Positions 1 to 9,759 of a DNA stretch of 64,000 bases are shown one piece after another. A model generated the notes under the pieces. It was given only the letters and a program-made list of their open reading frames with translations. It searched no databases and was not told where the DNA came from. The stretch's first letter is position 1. Every line of letters starts with the position of its first letter. This stretch comes from Pseudoclavibacter helvolus (GTDB lineage: Bacteria; Actinomycetota; Actinomycetes; Actinomycetales; Microbacteriaceae): contig NZ_JACHWJ010000005.1 of NCBI RefSeq assembly GCF_014191305.1, positions 62,001-126,000 of the forward strand. The letters run 5' to 3'. The translations under genes and the position numbers were made by a program.

Positions 1-38
1 CCGGTCGTCACCCTGCAACGACTGCCAAGGAAACACCA

Positions 39-1820
39 GTGCACAGCACTGCATCTCAGATCTCGACACCGGCCGGCCCGATACCGAACGACGCACCACA
101 CTGGAACCGTCAGCGACACTCGCAGATGCCATCCCACAGGTACCTCGACGTGTACTCACGAGTGGATGTGCCCCTCACCGGGAGAGACTGGCCCTCCAAC
201 CGCCTCACAACCGCGCCGCTCTGGGTACCGGTCGACCTGCGCGACGGAAACCAGGCGCTCTCGGAGCCCATGGACCCCGACCGCGAGCGCATCTTCTTCG
301 AGCTCATGATTCGCATGGGCTACAAGGAGATCGAGGTCGGCTACCCCTCCGCCTCCCAGACCGACTACGACTTCGTCCGGCATATCGCCGCGAGCGACAT
401 CGCACCGGACGACGTCACGATCGTCGTCTTCACCTCGGCACGACGGGACCTGATCGAACGCACGGTCGCCTCGATCCAGGGGATCACGAACCCCGTGGTG
501 ATCCACCTCTACACGGCCACGGCACCCGCCTGGCGCGACGTGGTGCTCGGCAAGAACCGCGCGCAGCTTCGGGAACTGATCCTCTCCGGCGGGCGAGACG
601 TGCTCGAACTCGCCGGCCACCTACCGAACGTGCGCTTCGAGTTCTCCCCCGAGGTGTTCAACCTCACCGAACCCGACTACGTCATCGACATCTGCGACGC
701 CATGACGGAACTCTGGGCAGCAACCCCCGAGCGACCGGTCATCCTGAATCTCCCTGCCACCGTCGAAGTCGCGACCCCGAACGTGTACGCGGATCAGATC
801 GAGTACATGCACAAGCGCCTTGCGAGGCGCGACTCCGCGATCCTCTCGGTGCATCCCCACAACGACCGAGGCACGGGGATCGCCTGCGCGGAACTCGCGG
901 TGCTCGCCGGCGCCCAGCGAGTGGAAGGCTGCATCTTCGGCAACGGCGAACGCACCGGCAACGTCGACATCGCTGTACTGGCCCTGAACCTGCACGCGCA
1001 GGGCATCGACCCGATGATCGACTTCTCGGACATCGACGAGATCAGACGCACAGTCGAATACAGCAACCGCCTCGAGATCCACCCAAGGCACCCGTATGTG
1101 GGCGACCTCGTCGATACCGCATTCAGCGGTACGCACCAGGACGCAATCAAGAAGGGGTTCGCCGAGCAGCGCTCCCGTGCCGCGCGCGAGGAGCGTCCAG
1201 AGCACGAAATTGAGTGGCGAGTGCCGTACCTGCCGATCGACCCGGCAGACATCGGGCGCAGCTACGACGCCGTCATTCGCGTCAACTCGCAGTCAGGAAA
1301 GGGCGGCATCGCCTACCTCCTCGAAACCGACTACGGAATCGAACTGCCCCGGCGCCTGCAGATCGACTTCGCCAGGCGCGTCCAGGAACTCACTGACTCG
1401 AGCGGCCTGGAAGTCGGGGCGGCGCAGCTGCTCGAGCTCTTCGAGCGCAGCTACCTGCTGGCCGCGGCACCTGAGCTCGAGCTCCTCGAGCTGAGCGTCG
1501 AGACACGCGACGAGGTGTCACGCACGAGCATCCGCGTCCGCGTCGACGGGAGCGAGCAGAGCGGCAATTACGACGGGATAGGCCCCGTGGAGGCCGTCAC
1601 CCGGCTCCTCCACGAGGTTGGCGTCTCCGTCGACGTCCTCTCGCTGCACCAGACGTCACCCGGAACAGGGAACGACAGCGAGGCGTTGACGCTCCTCGAG
1701 TATCGCGATAGCTCAGGGCCACGCTGGGTCGCCGGCCGTGACCGGTCGGTGCTGTCGTCGACCGTGAACGCAATCCTGAGCGCAGCACGAAGCACCCTCG
1801 CGGAGTTCGCCAGAGCCTGA
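39..1820 (+). CDS. leuA: 2-isopropylmalate synthase
   Basis: Catalyses the first committed step of leucine synthesis, condensing acetyl-CoA with 2-oxoisovalerate in the cytoplasm. The 593-residue product has the HMGL-like barrel, with the N-terminal motif DLRDGNQAL near residue 66 and the metal-binding [10 protein letters not shown] motif near residue 271. A C-terminal LeuA allosteric dimer domain (about residues 430-590) follows, so feedback control by leucine is expected from the family. The length fits the long actinobacterial form. The start is a GTG preceded by AAGG; an internal ATG (MPSHRYL) about 30 codons in is an alternative that would also keep the catalytic domain. Only 38 bases lie upstream in this window, so promoter and leader are not visible. 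A strong hairpin follows the stop, so the gene looks monocistronic. Confidence 0.97.
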   Translation: MHSTASQISTPAGPIPNDAPHWNRQRHSQMPSHRYLDVYSRVDVPLTGRDWPSNRLTTAPLWVPVDLRDGNQALSEPMDPDRERIFFELMIRMGYKEIEVGYPSASQTDYDFVRHIAASDIAPDDVTIVVFTSARRDLIERTVASIQGITNPVVIHLYTATAPAWRDVVLGKNRAQLRELILSGGRDVLELAGHLPNVRFEFSPEVFNLTEPDYVIDICDAMTELWAATPERPVILNLPATVEVATPNVYADQIEYMHKRLARRDSAILSVHPHNDRGTGIACAELAVLAGAQRVEGCIFGNGERTGNVDIAVLALNLHAQGIDPMIDFSDIDEIRRTVEYSNRLEIHPRHPYVGDLVDTAFSGTHQDAIKKGFAEQRSRAAREERPEHEIEWRVPYLPIDPADIGRSYDAVIRVNSQSGKGGIAYLLETDYGIELPRRLQIDFARRVQELTDSSGLEVGAAQLLELFERSYLLAAAPELELLELSVETRDEVSRTSIRVRVDGSEQSGNYDGIGPVEAVTRLLHEVGVSVDVLSLHQTSPGTGNDSEALTLLEYRDSSGPRWVAGRDRSVLSSTVNAILSAARSTLAEFARA

Positions 1821-1836
1821 GCCGGGCCGGGGAACG

Positions 1837-1872
1837 CAAGAACGGCCCAGTCCGAGGACTGGGCCGTTCTTG
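1837..1872. terminator. Bidirectional intrinsic terminator between leuA and rplA
   Basis: A perfect 16-17 bp inverted repeat with a very small loop. The arms begin AAGAACGGCCCAG and end CTGGGCCGTTCTT. It lies between the convergent leuA (+) and rplA (-) stops. Each strand reads out of the stem through TTCTT, so it can serve both directions. Confidence 0.85.
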
Positions 1873-1917
1873 GCAGTGGATGCGAGCATCCACCTGAGCT
1901 ATGCAGCTCGCGACAGA

Positions 1918-2604
1918 CTAGATCGCGTTGACGTCCAGCGGGATGCCGGGGCCGAAGGTCGTCGAGACGACAGCCTTCTGGATGTAGCGACCCTTCGAGC
2001 TCGACGGCTTGAGGCGGACGACCTCGTCGAGGGCTGCGCGGAGGTTCTCTCCGAGCTGCTCCGACGTGAACGCCGACTTACCGACGATGAAGTGCACGTT
2101 GGAGTGCTTGTCGACGCGGAACTCGATCTTTCCGCCCTTGATCTCGGTGACAGCCTTGGCCGGGTCGGTCGTGACCGTTCCGGTCTTCGGGTTCGGCATG
2201 AGGCCACGGGGTCCGAGGACCTTTCCGAGGCGTCCGACCTTGCCCATGAGGTCAGGGGTGGCGACTGCGGAGTCGAAGTCGGTCCAGCCGTCAGCAACGC
2301 GAGCGATGAGCTCGTCGCCGCCGACCTCGTCGGCGCCAGCAGCGATAGCTGCCTCAGCCTTGTCACCCGTCGCGAAGACGATGACCTTGGCCGTCTTGCC
2401 TGTGCCGTTCGGCAGGCTGACGGTGCCACGAACCATCTGGTCAGCCTTGCGCGGGTCTACACCCAGGCGAAGAGCGACCTCGACGGTGCTGTTGAACTTG
2501 GACGAGCCGGTCTCGCGTGCGAGCTCGACGGCCTCGGCGAGACCGTAGAACTTGTCCTCGCCGATCTTCTCTGCCGCGGCACGGTATGCCTTGGACTTAG
2601 CCAT
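1918..2604 (-). CDS. rplA: 50S ribosomal protein L1
   Basis: Large-subunit protein of the L1 stalk, involved in release of deacylated tRNA from the E site. In E. coli it also acts as translational repressor of its own operon. The 228-residue product is full length, with L1 motifs such as [14 protein letters not shown] and a lysine-rich RNA-binding face. The start chosen is the ATG giving [10 protein letters not shown], with AAGGAG seven bases upstream; a slightly longer reading exists but has no better ribosome site. It is the last gene of secE-nusG-rplK-rplA and is followed by the bidirectional hairpin shared with leuA. Confidence 0.97.
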   Translation of the reverse strand: MAKSKAYRAAAEKIGEDKFYGLAEAVELARETGSSKFNSTVEVALRLGVDPRKADQMVRGTVSLPNGTGKTAKVIVFATGDKAEAAIAAGADEVGGDELIARVADGWTDFDSAVATPDLMGKVGRLGKVLGPRGLMPNPKTGTVTTDPAKAVTEIKGGKIEFRVDKHSNVHFIVGKSAFTSEQLGENLRAALDEVVRLKPSSSKGRYIQKAVVSTTFGPGIPLDVNAI

Positions 2605-2707
2605 GTTGTTCTCCTTCAAGAGTTGCGGTTGCGAGCCTGGCCGGCTCTCCCGCGATGTTCAGTACCGCGCCCGAGGCGCGACGTGTGGTGTTGGGAGCGG
2701 GAAGGCC

Positions 2708-3139
2708 TTAGCCCTCGACCGTGATTCCCATGGAGCGAGCCGTACCGGCGATGATGCGCGAAGCCATGTCGAGGTCGTTCGCGTTCAGGTCGGACTGCTT
2801 CTGCTCGGCGATCTCGCGGACCTGGGCGGCAGTGAGCTTGCCGACCTTGGCCGTGTGAGGCGTCGGGGAGCCCTTCTTGACGCCGGCAGCCTTCTTGATG
2901 AGCTCGGCAGCAGGAGGGGTCTTCAGGATGAAGGTGAACGAACGGTCTTCGTACACGGTGATCTCAACGGGGATCACATTGCCACGCTGCGACTCGGTAG
3001 CCGCGTTGTAAGCCTTGCAGAACTCCATGATGTTGACGCCGTGCTGACCGAGCGCGGGGCCGATAGGAGGAGCCGGGTTAGCGGCGCCAGCCTGGATCTG
3101 AAGCTTGATCAGACCCGAGACCTTCTTCTTGGGTGCCAT
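2708..3139 (-). CDS. rplK: 50S ribosomal protein L11
   Basis: Forms the L11 stalk base at the GTPase-associated centre together with 23S rRNA. In the family it is needed for RelA-dependent stringent response and is the contact point for thiopeptides. The 143-residue protein starts MAPKKKVSG and carries the proline-rich [15 protein letters not shown] segment typical of L11. Spacing to rplA is about 100 bp and to nusG about 110 bp. An AAGGAA ribosome site precedes the ATG. The order nusG-rplK-rplA is the standard actinobacterial one. Confidence 0.98.
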
Positions 3140-3251
3140 GTCTTTTCCTTCTTTCGATTCGAACTCCGCGCTGATGCGCGGCGCTCTCCCGGTGGCCCGG
3201 CGGTTCCGGACTCCGGTGGTTTAGGGGGCAGTCGCCCTGCTGGAGCGAGTG

Positions 3252-4181
3252 CTAGAGCTTCGTGACCTGGTCGAAGCTGAGCTCGACCGGGGTCTCGCGC
3301 TCGAATAGCGACACAAGCACGGTGAGCTTGCCGCTCTCTGGCTTGATCTCGCTGATTGAACCGGTGAGCCCCTCGAAGGAGCCCTCCTTGATCGTGATGG
3401 TCTCGCCGATTTCGAAGTCGATCTCAGCGATGGGCTGGCGCTTCTGAACGCCGCCCTGACCGGAAGCATTCGCCTTCGCGGGTGCTTCGGCGATCTCAAC
3501 AAGACTCTTCAGCATCTCAAATGCCTCGTTGAAGCGCAACGGGGTCGGGTTGTGGGCGTTGCCCACGAAGCCCGTCACACCCGGGGTGTGGCGGACAACC
3601 GACCAGCTGTCTTCGTTGAGCATGAGGCGAACGAGCACGTAGCCGGGGATGCGGACGCGCGTGACCATCTTGCGCTGGCCGTTCTTGATCTCGACCACGT
3701 CTTCCATGGGCACTTCCACCTGGTAGATGAAGTCGCTCATGTTCATGGACTCGGTGCGCTGGTGCAGGTTCTGCTTCACGCGACGCTCGAAGCCGGCGTA
3801 GGTGTGGATGACGTACCACTTGCCTGGCTTGAGGCGCAGCTCGCGCTTGAAAGTCTCGTACGGGTCGACGTCGGGGTCTTCCTCGCGGGCCTCGACCTCT
3901 TCGTCCTCGGTCGCAGCAGCCGCGGCTGCCTCTTCCTCGCTCGTGTCGATCTCGAGGACGTCGTTCACGATCGCGTCGACCTCAGGGTCGACGACATCCG
4001 CGCCTTCGCCATCGTCGAGGTCTTCGTCGGTCACGACTTCGTCGGACTCTTCGATCTCGTGGGCCGCGTCGAGCTCTGCGTCGATGTCGCGGTCACCCTC
4101 CTGAGCCTCTACGACTTCGGAGTCCTGCTCCAGTGCGGTCTCGTAAAGACCGTTCGGGTCGGCGACGTTCGGGTCTGACAC
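3252..4181 (-). CDS. nusG: Transcription termination/antitermination protein NusG
   Basis: Binds RNA polymerase and links it to Rho or to the ribosome. The 309-residue protein has a strongly acidic N-terminal extension of about 115 residues, then an NGN domain starting near KPGKWYVIHTYAG. A KOW domain (FEIGETITIKEGSFEG) occupies the last 55 residues or so. Long acidic extensions are common in actinobacterial NusG and make it longer than the E. coli protein (181 aa). The start is a GTG behind GAGGA. It sits directly downstream of secE and upstream of rplK. Confidence 0.97.
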   Translation of the reverse strand: MSDPNVADPNGLYETALEQDSEVVEAQEGDRDIDAELDAAHEIEESDEVVTDEDLDDGEGADVVDPEVDAIVNDVLEIDTSEEEAAAAAATEDEEVEAREEDPDVDPYETFKRELRLKPGKWYVIHTYAGFERRVKQNLHQRTESMNMSDFIYQVEVPMEDVVEIKNGQRKMVTRVRIPGYVLVRLMLNEDSWSVVRHTPGVTGFVGNAHNPTPLRFNEAFEMLKSLVEIAEAPAKANASGQGGVQKRQPIAEIDFEIGETITIKEGSFEGLTGSISEIKPESGKLTVLVSLFERETPVELSFDQVTKL

Positions 4182-4257
4182 GATTCCTCATCTCGATTCT
4201 GTGGTGCTGGGCTGCTCGCCCGTTGTCGGTGGAGGCTTGTGGGCCGGCGCGCTGCGG

Positions 4258-4569
4258 CTATTCCGTCGGGACCGGCGTCGCCGCCGGCTCGCTCGGGAAG
4301 AGCGAGCTTCCCTGGCCGAAGACCCACGATGCGCCCCACCCGAAGAGCAGGTCGAGCAACGTGACGAGCGCCATCATGAAGATGACGAAGACGAGCACGA
4401 CGCCCGTGAACTTGAAGAGCTCGGAGCGCGTCGGAGTAACGACCTTCTTGAGCTCGCCCATGACCTGACGGAAGAAAAGAGCGATACGGCCGACAAGGCC
4501 GCGCTTGGGCTCGGAGCCTCGCTTTGACTCGGCGACATCTGTCGCTTCGTCTGACTTGCTTGGACTCAC
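4258..4569 (-). CDS. secE: Preprotein translocase subunit SecE
   Basis: Small essential membrane subunit of the SecYEG channel that clamps SecY. The 103-residue product has a charged cytoplasmic head, the conserved amphipathic region (FFRQVMGELKKVVTPTR) and one membrane helix around residues 53-80. The reading frame is open far upstream, across the tRNA. The GTG chosen is backed by GGGAG and by the usual SecE length. It is followed by nusG at about 75 bp. Confidence 0.93.
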   Translation of the reverse strand: MSPSKSDEATDVAESKRGSEPKRGLVGRIALFFRQVMGELKKVVTPTRSELFKFTGVVLVFVIFMMALVTLLDLLFGWGASWVFGQGSSLFPSEPAATPVPTE

Positions 4570-4639
4570 GCGCTCTCCCTTTCGATGGTTGAGACCTTCG
4601 ATGGTGGGCCCCGTAGTGGGTGCGTTCAGCACCGAAATG

Positions 4640-4712
4640 CAGGGCGGACAGGACTCGAACCTGCAACCTGCGGTTTTGGAGACCGCTGCTCTACCAATTG
4701 AGCCACCGCCCT
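4640..4712 (-). tRNA. tRNA-Trp (CCA)
   Basis: A 73-nt cloverleaf can be folded on the minus strand. The acceptor stem is AGGGCGG/CCGCCCT with discriminator G, the T arm contains GGTTCGAATCC, and the anticodon loop is CTCCAAA, giving CCA for tryptophan. The 3' CCA is not encoded. It lies just upstream of secE, the usual place for tRNA-Trp in Actinobacteria. Confidence 0.96.
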
Positions 4713-4903
4713 TTGCGTGAAAACCGGATGCGCGCATCCGTTCACCCTGATACCGTCTGCACCTGCTCCAACGGAACAGTTTCAGGCGCGTTCCAGTATG
4801 TCGCTTTCGGCAACCAGGAAAGCATACGACAGGTGCGAGCCGGAAGTCCAACGCGGGCGCAACTCGCGGACGGCGAAGCGCCTCCGGACCTAGACTCAAA
4901 GCC

Positions 4904-6115
4904 ATGGTTTCCGACTCACGTCTCTCTCCTCGCATCGCCGCGATCGCCGAATCCGCAACGCTCAAGGTCGACGCAAAGGCCAAGGGCCTCAAGGCCGCCG
5001 GCCGACCCGTCATCAGCTACGCAGCTGGCGAGCCTGACTTCCCCACTCCGCAGCACGTCGTCGACGCAGCCCTCGTGGCAGTCAGCGACCCGAAGAACCA
5101 CCGCTACACGCCGGCTCCCGGCCTGCCGGAGCTTCGCGAGGCCATCGCCGAGAAGACCAAGCGCGACTCGGGTTGGGACGTCCCCGCCTCGCAGGTCATC
5201 GTCACGAACGGCGGCAAGCAGGCCGTCTACCAGGCTATCAACACGGTCGTCGGCGCGGGCGACGAGGTCCTCCTCCCCGCCCCCTACTGGACCACCTACC
5301 CCGAGGTCATCCAGCTCGCAGGCGGCACCACCGTCCCCGTGTTCGCTGGAGCCGACCAGGAGTACAAGGTCACCGTCGACCAGCTCGAGGCCGCACGCAC
5401 CCCCGCGACGAAGGCGATGCTCTTCGTCTCGCCGTCCAACCCGACCGGCGCCGTGTACTCCGCCGAGGAGACCCGCGCCATCGGCGAGTGGGCCGCGGAG
5501 CACGGCATCTGGGTCATCGCCGATGAGATCTACCAGAACCTCACCTACGACGGCGTCCGCGCGGTCTCGATCGTCGAGGCGGCCCCAGCTGTCGCCGACC
5601 GCACCATCCTGGTCAACGGCGTCGCGAAGTCGTTCGCGATGACCGGCTGGCGCGTGGGGTGGATGGTTGGCCCCGCTGACGCCATCAAGGGTGCAGGCAA
5701 CCTGCAGTCGCACCTCTCGAGCAACGTCAACAACATCGCGCAGCGCGCAGCCATCGCGGCCCTGACCGGGCCGACCGAGCCCGTCGAGGAGATGCGCCTC
5801 GCCTTCGACCGCCGCCGCAAGACGATGGTCGAGGAGCTCAGCAAGGTCAACGGCTTCCGCGTGCCAACGCCCGAGGGCGCCTTCTACGTCTACGCCGACG
5901 TGCAGCAGCTCATCGGCAAAGAGATCGAGGGCCGCCAGATCACCTCGTCGCTCGACCTCGCCGACCTCATCCTGGATGTCGCCGAAGTGGCAGTCGTCCC
6001 AGGAGAGGCCTTCGGCCCGTCCGGCTACCTGCGCCTGAGCTACGCGCTCGGTGACGAAGCGCTCCTCGAGGGCGTGCAGCGACTGCAGAAGCTCTTCGCT
6101 GGTGTGGAGCTCTAG
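4904..6115 (+). CDS. aspC: Pyridoxal-phosphate aminotransferase, aspartate aminotransferase type
   Basis: Class I/II aminotransferase that probably interconverts aspartate and 2-oxoglutarate with oxaloacetate and glutamate. The 403-residue sequence has the substrate segment [11 protein letters not shown] near residue 38, the [10 protein letters not shown] motif, and the cofactor lysine in [14 protein letters not shown] (Lys242). Length and motifs fit the thermophilic/actinobacterial Ib subgroup. It is divergent from the tRNA-Trp/secE block, an arrangement seen in many relatives. A strong hairpin follows the stop. Prephenate aminotransferase activity is an alternative, since Ib enzymes are often bifunctional. 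Confidence 0.93.
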   Translation: MVSDSRLSPRIAAIAESATLKVDAKAKGLKAAGRPVISYAAGEPDFPTPQHVVDAALVAVSDPKNHRYTPAPGLPELREAIAEKTKRDSGWDVPASQVIVTNGGKQAVYQAINTVVGAGDEVLLPAPYWTTYPEVIQLAGGTTVPVFAGADQEYKVTVDQLEAARTPATKAMLFVSPSNPTGAVYSAEETRAIGEWAAEHGIWVIADEIYQNLTYDGVRAVSIVEAAPAVADRTILVNGVAKSFAMTGWRVGWMVGPADAIKGAGNLQSHLSSNVNNIAQRAAIAALTGPTEPVEEMRLAFDRRRKTMVEELSKVNGFRVPTPEGAFYVYADVQQLIGKEIEGRQITSSLDLADLILDVAEVAVVPGEAFGPSGYLRLSYALGDEALLEGVQRLQKLFAGVEL

Positions 6116-6142
6116 GCAGTACCGCGCAGCCGCTTCACCAAC

Positions 6143-6191
6143 GAGGCCGGCCCCACCCATCCTGACAACCAGGAAAGGTGGGGCCGGCCTC
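6143..6191. terminator. Bidirectional terminator after the aminotransferase gene
   Basis: A 15-bp perfect inverted repeat (GAGGCCGGCCCCACC with its complement) around a 19-base loop. It lies between the convergent aminotransferase gene and the minus-strand membrane-protein gene. It has no long T run, which is common in GC-rich Actinobacteria. Confidence 0.75.
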
Positions 6192-6206
6192 TTCGTGCAC
6201 GCGCCG

Positions 6207-7418
6207 CTAGGGCGTCGTGAAGGAGATCTCCGCGACCTTCTGCGAGATGCGCGAGGTCGGGTCGTCGAGTTCGCCGCCCCACGCGTTCGCCAGAATCGTG
6301 ATCTTCGTGCCGGTCGACGGCATGTAGCGCGTCGCCATCATGCCCTCTGACCCGTCCGACCAGCGGAGGCGCTGCGCGAGCAGCTCCAGCTCGTACCCGC
6401 CCTGCCCCTTGATGACGAGAGGTACCGGGTCGCCGACGGGCTCCGGCTTCGCCGTGAACTGCAGCGAGGCCGAGTTCAGCTCCGAACGCGTCATGTCCTC
6501 GTCGCGGTACTCGTTCTTGTGCAAGTTCTCCTGCGCGACCGAGAAGTAGGCGCCGGACTGGGGGTCGCTCAGGATGTAGAGGTTCGGCTGACGCTCCGAG
6601 ATGTCCTGCTCCCACCCGCCAAGGGGCGGATTCACGACGGTGAGGCCGTTGGGGAACACGACGTCGGTCGTGATCGGGATGTACCCCGGTACCGCGTCCT
6701 GGGGTGCGGCCGGCATGAGCGTACTTGTCGGGACGGGGGTCGACGTCGCGCCCTGCGGATCCGCACCGCCGACGGGGATCGTGGGGTCGTTCGGTGAGTT
6801 GAACGCCATGAAGAGGCCGACGACCAGCGCGAGGATAGCGAGACCGCTCACGCCGATGCCGACAAGCAAGCCGATGGGACGTTTGCGCTGCTTCTGCAGT
6901 TCCGGGTCCTCGCCGAGGTCACGGCGCTTCGGTTGCGCAGCAGCCTGCTGCTGCGGTGCGAAGCGGGGCGGCGGAGCACCAGGCGGCAGGTTCGACGGCG
7001 GCATCTGCCCGAACGGAGCCTGACCGGACCCAGGGACCTGCTGCCCCGGGAACTGCCCCGGCTGCTGCCGTTGATGCCCGGGGTACTGGGCCGGCTGCGG
7101 GAACTGCCCGGGAGGGATCTGTCCTGGCTGCCGCGGCGGCTGCCCTTGCTGGGGCACCTGGCCCGGTGCCGAGAGCTGCCCATTGCCCCAGGCCTGCGGT
7201 GAGCCCTGGGGCTGGCCCGGCGCGGGGTACGGGCCCTGCTGGAGGTACTGTCCACGCTGGGCGGCGCCGGACGGCGCTCCCCACTGGATCTGCCCTGGCG
7301 CCTGCGCCTGACCAGGGCGACCGCTCTGGCCGCTCTGCCCAGCACTTCCTGGCTGCTGCCGGCGCGGGTCTTGGCCGCCGTTCTGACCTGGCGGTGGCGT
7401 GATGGGCGGTTGCGTCAT
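6207..7418 (-). CDS. Membrane-anchored protein with Pro/Gln/Gly-rich cytoplasmic region, unknown function
   Basis: Not recognised as a named family. The 403-residue product starts with about 180 residues dominated by P, Q, G and A (repeats of the GQ-P type). A short charged stretch (KRRDLGEDPELQKQRKRP) and one membrane helix near residues 193-212 (LLVGIGVSGLAILALVVGLF) follow. The rest is an extracytoplasmic domain of about 190 residues with a globular look (GGWEQDISERQPNLYIL and onward). The charge pattern puts the low-complexity part inside the cell. Similar layouts occur in actinobacterial membrane proteins of unknown role. The ribosome site is weak, and the poxB terminator hairpin ends only 10 bases before the ATG. 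The same hairpin therefore lies at, or in, this gene's 5' leader. Confidence 0.8.
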   Translation of the reverse strand: MTQPPITPPPGQNGGQDPRRQQPGSAGQSGQSGRPGQAQAPGQIQWGAPSGAAQRGQYLQQGPYPAPGQPQGSPQAWGNGQLSAPGQVPQQGQPPRQPGQIPPGQFPQPAQYPGHQRQQPGQFPGQQVPGSGQAPFGQMPPSNLPPGAPPPRFAPQQQAAAQPKRRDLGEDPELQKQRKRPIGLLVGIGVSGLAILALVVGLFMAFNSPNDPTIPVGGADPQGATSTPVPTSTLMPAAPQDAVPGYIPITTDVVFPNGLTVVNPPLGGWEQDISERQPNLYILSDPQSGAYFSVAQENLHKNEYRDEDMTRSELNSASLQFTAKPEPVGDPVPLVIKGQGGYELELLAQRLRWSDGSEGMMATRYMPSTGTKITILANAWGGELDDPTSRISQKVAEISFTTP

Positions 7419-7428
7419 GCCTGCGAGA

Positions 7429-7469
7429 GTACCGCCCGCGTCAGGCAGCTGCCTTGACGCGGGCGGTAC
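7429..7469 (-). terminator. Hairpin downstream of poxB
   Basis: A 15-bp perfect inverted repeat, GTACCGCCCGCGTCA and its complement, with an 11-base loop. It lies 18 bases after the poxB stop and directly before the next gene on the same strand. It may end poxB transcripts or isolate the downstream gene. Confidence 0.7.
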
Positions 7470-7487
7470 GATGCCGAGGCTTCGAGC

Positions 7488-9221
7488 TCAGTCGAAGATG
7501 CGGCGCAGGAGGTTGGTGTCGGCGAGGTCCACAAGCTCATCGCCCCGACCGGAGAGCACGGTGCGCAGCGCGTAGAGCGTGAACCCCTTGACCTGCTCGG
7601 CAGTGATGGTCGGCGGAATCGACAGCTCCTGCCGAGCGGTCACGACGTCGATGAGCGCCGGCCCGTCGTGCTCGAAGGCTGCGCGCAACGCGCCCTCAAG
7701 GTCGTTCGGATTCTCGACCCGCTGCCCGTGGATGCCCACGGCCTTCGCGACGTCGGCGAAGTTCGGGTTCTCGAGGTCCGTGCCGTAGTTGACGAAGCCG
7801 GCCGCCTTCATCTCGACCTCCACGAAGTTCAGGGAGGAGTTGTTGAACACGACGATCTTCACAGGGAGCTTGCTCTGCCTGAGCGTGAGCAGCTCGCCGA
7901 GGAGCATCGCCAGCCCGCCGTCGCCCGCGAGCGCGATCACCTGGCGCTCCGGGAACGCGGACTGCGCGCCGATGGCCTGTGGCAGGGCGTTGGCCATCGT
8001 GCCGTGGCTGAACGAGCCGATGAGCCTCCGCTGCCCGTTCATCTCGAGGTAGCGGGCGGCCCAGACGACTGGCGAGCCCACATCCGGGATGAACACCGCA
8101 TCCTGGGTCGCGAGTTCGCTCACGAGTCGTGCGACGTACTGCGGGTGGATGGGAGCGCGCCCGCGGTCGTTGTCCGCCAGCGAGTCCAGCTCCTTGCGTG
8201 CCTTCCGGTAGTGCTTCACGGAGGACTCGAGGTGCTTGCTGCTCTTGTTCTGCTCAAGCAGCGGGATGAGCGCGTCCAGCGTGTCCCCCACGTCGCCGAC
8301 CAGCCCGAGGTCGAGCGGCGTGCGCTTGCCGAGCTGCTCGCCGCGCAGGTCGACCTGGATGATCTTCGCCTTCGACGGGTAGAACTGCTGGTACGGGAAG
8401 TCGGTGCCGAGCATGAGGAGCGCATCGCAGTCTTCGATCGCCCGGTACCCCGACGAAAAGCCGAGCAGCCCCGTCATGCCGACGTCGTAGGGGTTGTCGT
8501 ATTCGATGAACTCCTTGCCGCGCAGCGCGTGCACGATGGGAGCCTGCAACGCCTCGGCCGCCGCGAGCAGCTGCGCGTGTGAGCCCTGTGTGCCGGCGCC
8601 GCCGAGGATCGTGACGTTCTTCGCCGAGTTGAGGATGCCGGCGGCCCTCGCGAGCTCGCTGTCGGCCGGGCGCACCACCGTCTTGGCGGACAGGATGGGC
8701 GCCGACTTGCGTCGCCCGGCGCTCTCCTTCAGGAAGATCTCGCCTGGGATGACAACAACCGCGACGCCGCGCTTCTCAACGGCTGCCCGCATGGCGATCT
8801 CGAGCACGCGAGGCAGCTGCTCCGGCACGCTGACCATCTCGCAGTACACGCTGCTCTCCCGGAACAGCTCCTGCGGGTGCGTCTCCTGGAAGTACCCGCT
8901 GCCGATCTCGGCCGACGGGATGTGCGCCGCGATCGCGAGCACGGGGACACGGCTGCGGTTGGCGTCGTAGAGCCCATTGATGAGGTGCAGGTTGCCTGGC
9001 CCGCAGCTGCCGGCGCACACCGCCAGCTCTCCCGTCAAGGCGGCGTCCGCGGAGGCCGCGAACGCCGCAGCCTCCTCGTGGCGCACGTGCGACCAGGCGA
9101 CGTCGCCGTTTCGGCGGATGGCGTCGGTGAATCCGTTGAGCGAGTCCCCGGGAAGCCCGTAGACCCGCTCAACTCCTGCGTCGTGGAGGATATCGACGAT
9201 CGTGTCAGCGACTGTAGTCAT
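7488..9221 (-). CDS. poxB: Pyruvate dehydrogenase (quinone) / pyruvate oxidase
   Basis: Thiamine-diphosphate and FAD enzyme that oxidatively decarboxylates pyruvate to acetate and passes electrons to the quinone pool at the membrane. The 577-residue product has the N-terminal pyrimidine-binding domain with the catalytic-type glutamate in HVRHEEAAAFA (about residue 50). A central FAD/Rossmann-like domain follows. The C-terminal diphosphate domain has the GDGGLAM to NNSSLNF metal-binding motif near residue 430. The ATG is preceded by AGAGGA. It is bounded by a hairpin downstream and stands alone. The same fold includes acetolactate synthase, but order and length match PoxB. Confidence 0.93.
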   Translation of the reverse strand: MTTVADTIVDILHDAGVERVYGLPGDSLNGFTDAIRRNGDVAWSHVRHEEAAAFAASADAALTGELAVCAGSCGPGNLHLINGLYDANRSRVPVLAIAAHIPSAEIGSGYFQETHPQELFRESSVYCEMVSVPEQLPRVLEIAMRAAVEKRGVAVVVIPGEIFLKESAGRRKSAPILSAKTVVRPADSELARAAGILNSAKNVTILGGAGTQGSHAQLLAAAEALQAPIVHALRGKEFIEYDNPYDVGMTGLLGFSSGYRAIEDCDALLMLGTDFPYQQFYPSKAKIIQVDLRGEQLGKRTPLDLGLVGDVGDTLDALIPLLEQNKSSKHLESSVKHYRKARKELDSLADNDRGRAPIHPQYVARLVSELATQDAVFIPDVGSPVVWAARYLEMNGQRRLIGSFSHGTMANALPQAIGAQSAFPERQVIALAGDGGLAMLLGELLTLRQSKLPVKIVVFNNSSLNFVEVEMKAAGFVNYGTDLENPNFADVAKAVGIHGQRVENPNDLEGALRAAFEHDGPALIDVVTARQELSIPPTITAEQVKGFTLYALRTVLSGRGDELVDLADTNLLRRIFD

Positions 9222-9301
9222 GGCGCGATCCTCTGCCTCGAACCGGTGAGCCAGCTGAGCAATCGGCCGCCTCTTACCGGCCGTGCGTGCTAGGGCGTCG
9301 A

Positions 9302-9706
9302 CTACGCCTGGCTGACCCGAACCATGTTGCCCGACGGGTCGCGGAATGCGGCGTCACGCACGCCCCAGAACTGGTCGGTCGGCTCCTGCAGCACCTCGAC
9401 TCCGCCCGTCGCCTGCACCTTCTCGAAGAGCGCGTCGAGGTCGCTCGTGCGGAAGAGGAGACCAGGCAACTCGCCCTTGGCGAGCATCGCCGAGAGCGTC
9501 TCGCCGTCTTCCTCGGAGCGCCCGGCCTTGGGATGCGAGAGCACGATCTCGAGCTCGGGCTGCTCTTCCGTAGACAGGGTGATCCAGCGGAAGCCCTCGT
9601 TGGGGACCTCGCTGCGCACCTCGAGGCCGAGGGCGTCTCGGTAGAACACGAGAGCCGCATCCGGATCGTCGGTGAACACGTGCACGTGGCTGAGTGAGAG
9701 TGTCAT
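9302..9706 (-). CDS. VOC-family (glyoxalase/bleomycin resistance fold) protein
   Basis: A 134-residue single-domain vicinal oxygen chelate protein starting MTLSLSHVHVFTDDPD, with the paired beta-alpha-beta modules and a C-terminal DPSGNMVRV segment. Substrate unknown. The ATG is preceded by GGAG only two bases away; an upstream GTG has no ribosome site. If the IS110 element just upstream is removed in silico, the start overlaps the stop of the araC-type gene by ATGA. The two were then a translationally coupled pair, and the gene is now cut off from its original promoter. Confidence 0.85.
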   Translation of the reverse strand: MTLSLSHVHVFTDDPDAALVFYRDALGLEVRSEVPNEGFRWITLSTEEQPELEIVLSHPKAGRSEEDGETLSAMLAKGELPGLLFRTSDLDALFEKVQATGGVEVLQEPTDQFWGVRDAAFRDPSGNMVRVSQA

Positions 9707-9759
9707 GGCTCCGATGCTAGGACCGGCCACCGACGTTGATGCTTATAGGGCCTCGTTTT

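Noticed and set aside
1-38. Leucine attenuator or T-box before leuA
   Set aside because: Only 38 bases are available; no hairpin or T-box words can be judged.
3835-4181. Acidic N-terminal extension of NusG as something novel
   Set aside because: Such extensions are usual in actinobacterial NusG proteins.
4916-6160. 414-codon open frame on the minus strand opposite the aminotransferase gene
   Set aside because: Mirror of a GC-rich gene; composition is that of an antisense shadow, no ribosome site, no recognisable domain. The same reasoning removes many long frames across the window, e.g. 621-1205, 7668-8582 and 18229-18990.
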